Shown piece after piece: positions 5,920 to 7,252 of a stretch of DNA of 7,252 nucleotides. The position numbers were made by a program, and so were the translations under genes. How positions within the stretch are numbered: the stretch's first letter is position 1; each line of letters opens with the position of its first letter. Below the pieces are notes generated by a model that saw nothing but the letters and a program-made list of their open reading frames with translations, was not told where the DNA came from and did no database searches. Source of the stretch: Flavobacteriaceae bacterium. GTDB lineage: Bacteria > Bacteroidota > Bacteroidia > Flavobacteriales > Flavobacteriaceae. The stretch is from assembly GCA_013003145.1 (NCBI GenBank), contig JABDLH010000158.1:1-7252 (forward strand), read 5' to 3'.

Positions 5920-5948
5920 CGGTGAGCGCTATACCATAGCGCTTACTG
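5920..5948. repeat. strong inverted repeat (hairpin) ahead of rluF
   Basis: A stem of 13 pairs can form around a three-base ACC loop (5933-5935). AGCGCTAT (5925-5932) and ATAGCGCT (5936-5943) are perfect. The stem extends outward through G/C, T/A and C/G pairs and two G-T wobbles to 5920 and 5948. No T-run follows, so this is not a standard intrinsic terminator. It ends two bases before an alternative ATG at 5951 and 29 bases before the ATG chosen for rluF. It may be an RNA processing or regulatory hairpin in the leader, or a palindromic protein-binding site. Confidence 0.6.
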
Positions 5949-5977
5949 CCATGGTAAAGAAACAGCATAGTACACCT

Positions 5978-6718
5978 ATGAATGATCAGAATTTAGTACG
6001 CATCAATAAATATTTCAGTGAAGTTGGTTATTGTTCCCGCAGGGAGGCGGATAAGCTGATCGCAAAGGGGCAGGTGACCATCAATGGGGAACTCGCAGAA
6101 ATGGGGAGTAAAGTAGCCCCCGGGGACGAGGTCCGCTTAAATGGGAAACTTATTACCGGTAAAGAGACCAAACAGGTCTACCTCGCTTTTAATAAACCCC
6201 GTGGCATTGTGTGTACCACGGATACCCGCCGAGAGAAAAATAATATCATCGATTACATCAATTACCCCGAACGTATTTTCCCTATCGGGAGGCTGGATAA
6301 AGACAGCCAGGGATTAATCCTCTTAACCAGTGACGGGGATATCGTGAATAAGATTCTCCGGGCCAGGAATAACCATGAAAAGGAGTACCTGGTCACAGTA
6401 AAGCACCCTATCACCAAATCCTTTATTCATAAAATGGGAAACGGGGTACCGATCCTGGGAACCGTTACCAAGAAATGCGTAGTGGAACAACTGGACCGAT
6501 TCCGATTCAGGATCATCCTGACCCAGGGGCTGAACCGGCAGATCCGCAGAATGTGCGAACACCTGGGGAATAAGGTAGTTGAACTGGAGCGTTACCGTAT
6601 CATGAATATCAACCTGGATGTGCCCATGGGAAAATGGCGGCATTTAAGCAAGGGGGAACTCAGGGAGATTCAGGGACTTCTGGCCGATTCCTCCAAAACC
6701 TACGATGATTCTCAATAG
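5978..6718 (+). CDS. rluF: 23S rRNA pseudouridine synthase RluF
   Basis: This 246-residue enzyme of the RsuA/RluB/RluE/RluF family converts a uridine in 23S rRNA to pseudouridine; the E. coli RluF target is U2604. An S4 RNA-binding domain fills about 7-55 ([20 protein letters not shown], ending near GDEVRLNGK). The catalytic domain has [12 protein letters not shown] (70-81), then [10 protein letters not shown] with catalytic Asp107, then HEKEYLVTV (133-141). Next come [11 protein letters not shown] (156-166), [14 protein letters not shown] (184-197) and the RIMN segment (207-210). Motif order and sequence follow E. coli RluF closely, but the long basic C-terminal tail of that protein is absent. 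The ATG at 5978 puts the VRxNKY motif and Asp107 at the same positions as in E. coli. ATG 5951 would add nine residues and sits right behind the hairpin. The frame is also open further upstream, into the membrane gene, with no family support. Confidence 0.93.
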   Translation: MNDQNLVRINKYFSEVGYCSRREADKLIAKGQVTINGELAEMGSKVAPGDEVRLNGKLITGKETKQVYLAFNKPRGIVCTTDTRREKNNIIDYINYPERIFPIGRLDKDSQGLILLTSDGDIVNKILRARNNHEKEYLVTVKHPITKSFIHKMGNGVPILGTVTKKCVVEQLDRFRFRIILTQGLNRQIRRMCEHLGNKVVELERYRIMNINLDVPMGKWRHLSKGELREIQGLLADSSKTYDDSQ

Positions 6719-6890
6719 TATACTTGCTTACTAAACTGAATTTAATAGCGACCCATGTCCTGCAATCCCCACCAAATTCTGTAAATTCACTTCGTATTAA
6801 TGAATTCTCATCCGCAGCTACGGCTGCCTCTTTGGAATTGGTGAAGCTGATCACACCGGCTCCTTAGCTTTTTGAATAATAGGTAACGCT

Positions 6891-7252
6891 ATGAAGCACA
6901 CGTCTACAATTTTAATACTCGCTCTCCTCTTGCTGTCCTGTAACGAGGAAGTAAAGGTGACCTCCAATGACCCGGTCAATTGGGAAAAGCGGACTGCACA
7001 CTCCATACCCGGCGATTCCTTGAAAAGCGGTTCCAGTTATCTTTCCGTCTATTCGCAGATCTACAGCCAGACCGAACACCGTACCCATGATCTTACCGCA
7101 ACGGTGAGCATGAGGAACATTAACAAATCAGATACCATATATGTGGATAAGACCGAGTACTTTGATACCCATGGCAACCTCATCCGCACCTATTTTGACA
7201 AAACCATTTTTATTCTACCCCTGGAAACAGTAGAAATTGTCATAGAAGAAAG
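6891..7252 (+). CDS. DUF3124 lipoprotein, 5' part (cut by window edge)
   Basis: The frame is open from ATG 6891 to the right edge, giving 120 complete codons. The N-terminus is a lipoprotein signal peptide with a hydrophobic core (TILILALLLLS) and a lipobox LLSC, the lipidated cysteine being residue 17. The mature part matches the DUF3124 pattern: YLSVYSQIYS (about 51-60), then LTATVSMRNIN (about 68-78), then TEYFDTHGNLIRTYFDK (about 88-104) and ILPLETVEIVIEE. The typical glycine-rich end of the family lies outside the window. The function of DUF3124 is not known, and lipidation suggests attachment to the periplasmic face of a membrane. The gene starts 172 bases after rluF, probably from its own promoter. 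TAGCTTTT at 6865-6872 is a one-mismatch -7 box. Confidence 0.85.
   Translation, partial: MKHTSTILILALLLLSCNEEVKVTSNDPVNWEKRTAHSIPGDSLKSGSSYLSVYSQIYSQTEHRTHDLTATVSMRNINKSDTIYVDKTEYFDTHGNLIRTYFDKTIFILPLETVEIVIEE

Noticed and set aside
6323..6643. Minus-strand open frame of 106 codons inside rluF
   Set aside because: It lies entirely antisense to a strongly conserved pseudouridine synthase and has no family features.
6814..6827. GCAGC-TACG-GCTGC inverted repeat in the gap after rluF
   Set aside because: The stem has only five pairs with no extension and no T-run, so it cannot be supported as a terminator.
6660..6854. Minus-strand open frame of 64 codons reading out of the gap after rluF
   Set aside because: It overlaps the 3' end of rluF. 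The part in the gap has no recognisable domain or signal peptide, and no start signal stands out. It is most likely an accidental frame.

Overview
The window looks like chromosomal DNA from a marine-type member of the Flavobacteriaceae (Bacteroidota). This rests on several signs: short lipoproteins with Bacteroidota-style signal peptides, an RluF-type pseudouridine synthase, A-rich leaders with few well-spaced Shine-Dalgarno sequences, one exact Bacteroidota-type -7 box (TATATTTG), and moderate GC. The genus cannot be named from sequence alone. All supported genes are on the + strand. There is no tRNA, rRNA, CRISPR array, insertion sequence or phage signature.

Bases 1-1495 hold the last codons of an unknown gene, then a tight run of three small genes: a bleomycin-resistance-like VOC protein, a RimL-type GNAT acetyltransferase and a second VOC protein. 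The second VOC gene seems to carry a one-base deletion. Its frame stops at 1445, but the adjacent frame continues with the conserved C-terminal tail of its subfamily (GENRxNPPWRI) to a stop at 1495.

Bases 1702-3120 hold an unrecognised small lipoprotein, then an exported alpha/beta hydrolase with proline-iminopeptidase-type motifs, 36 bases downstream. The next 253 bases have no gene, only weak competing inverted repeats.

Bases 3374-4880 are the most interesting part. A beta-keto acid cleavage enzyme (BKACE, DUF849) overlaps by 14 bases a left-handed beta-helix acyltransferase of the NeuD/PglD type, and the junction is a run of eight A. The BKACE keeps its zinc and catalytic residues but lacks the acidic residue that binds the substrate amine in lysine-fermentation Kce. 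The pair may be a two-step metabolic module with an unknown substrate.

Bases 4987-6718 hold a DUF1428 (YbaA-like) protein, a four-helix membrane protein and rluF. A strong inverted repeat lies between the last two. From 6891 to the right edge is the start of a DUF3124 lipoprotein, cut by the window. The 172 bases before it hold no gene that I can support. Apart from the BKACE/acyltransferase pair and the damaged VOC gene, this is mostly ordinary accessory and housekeeping content. I see no clear defence or mobile system.
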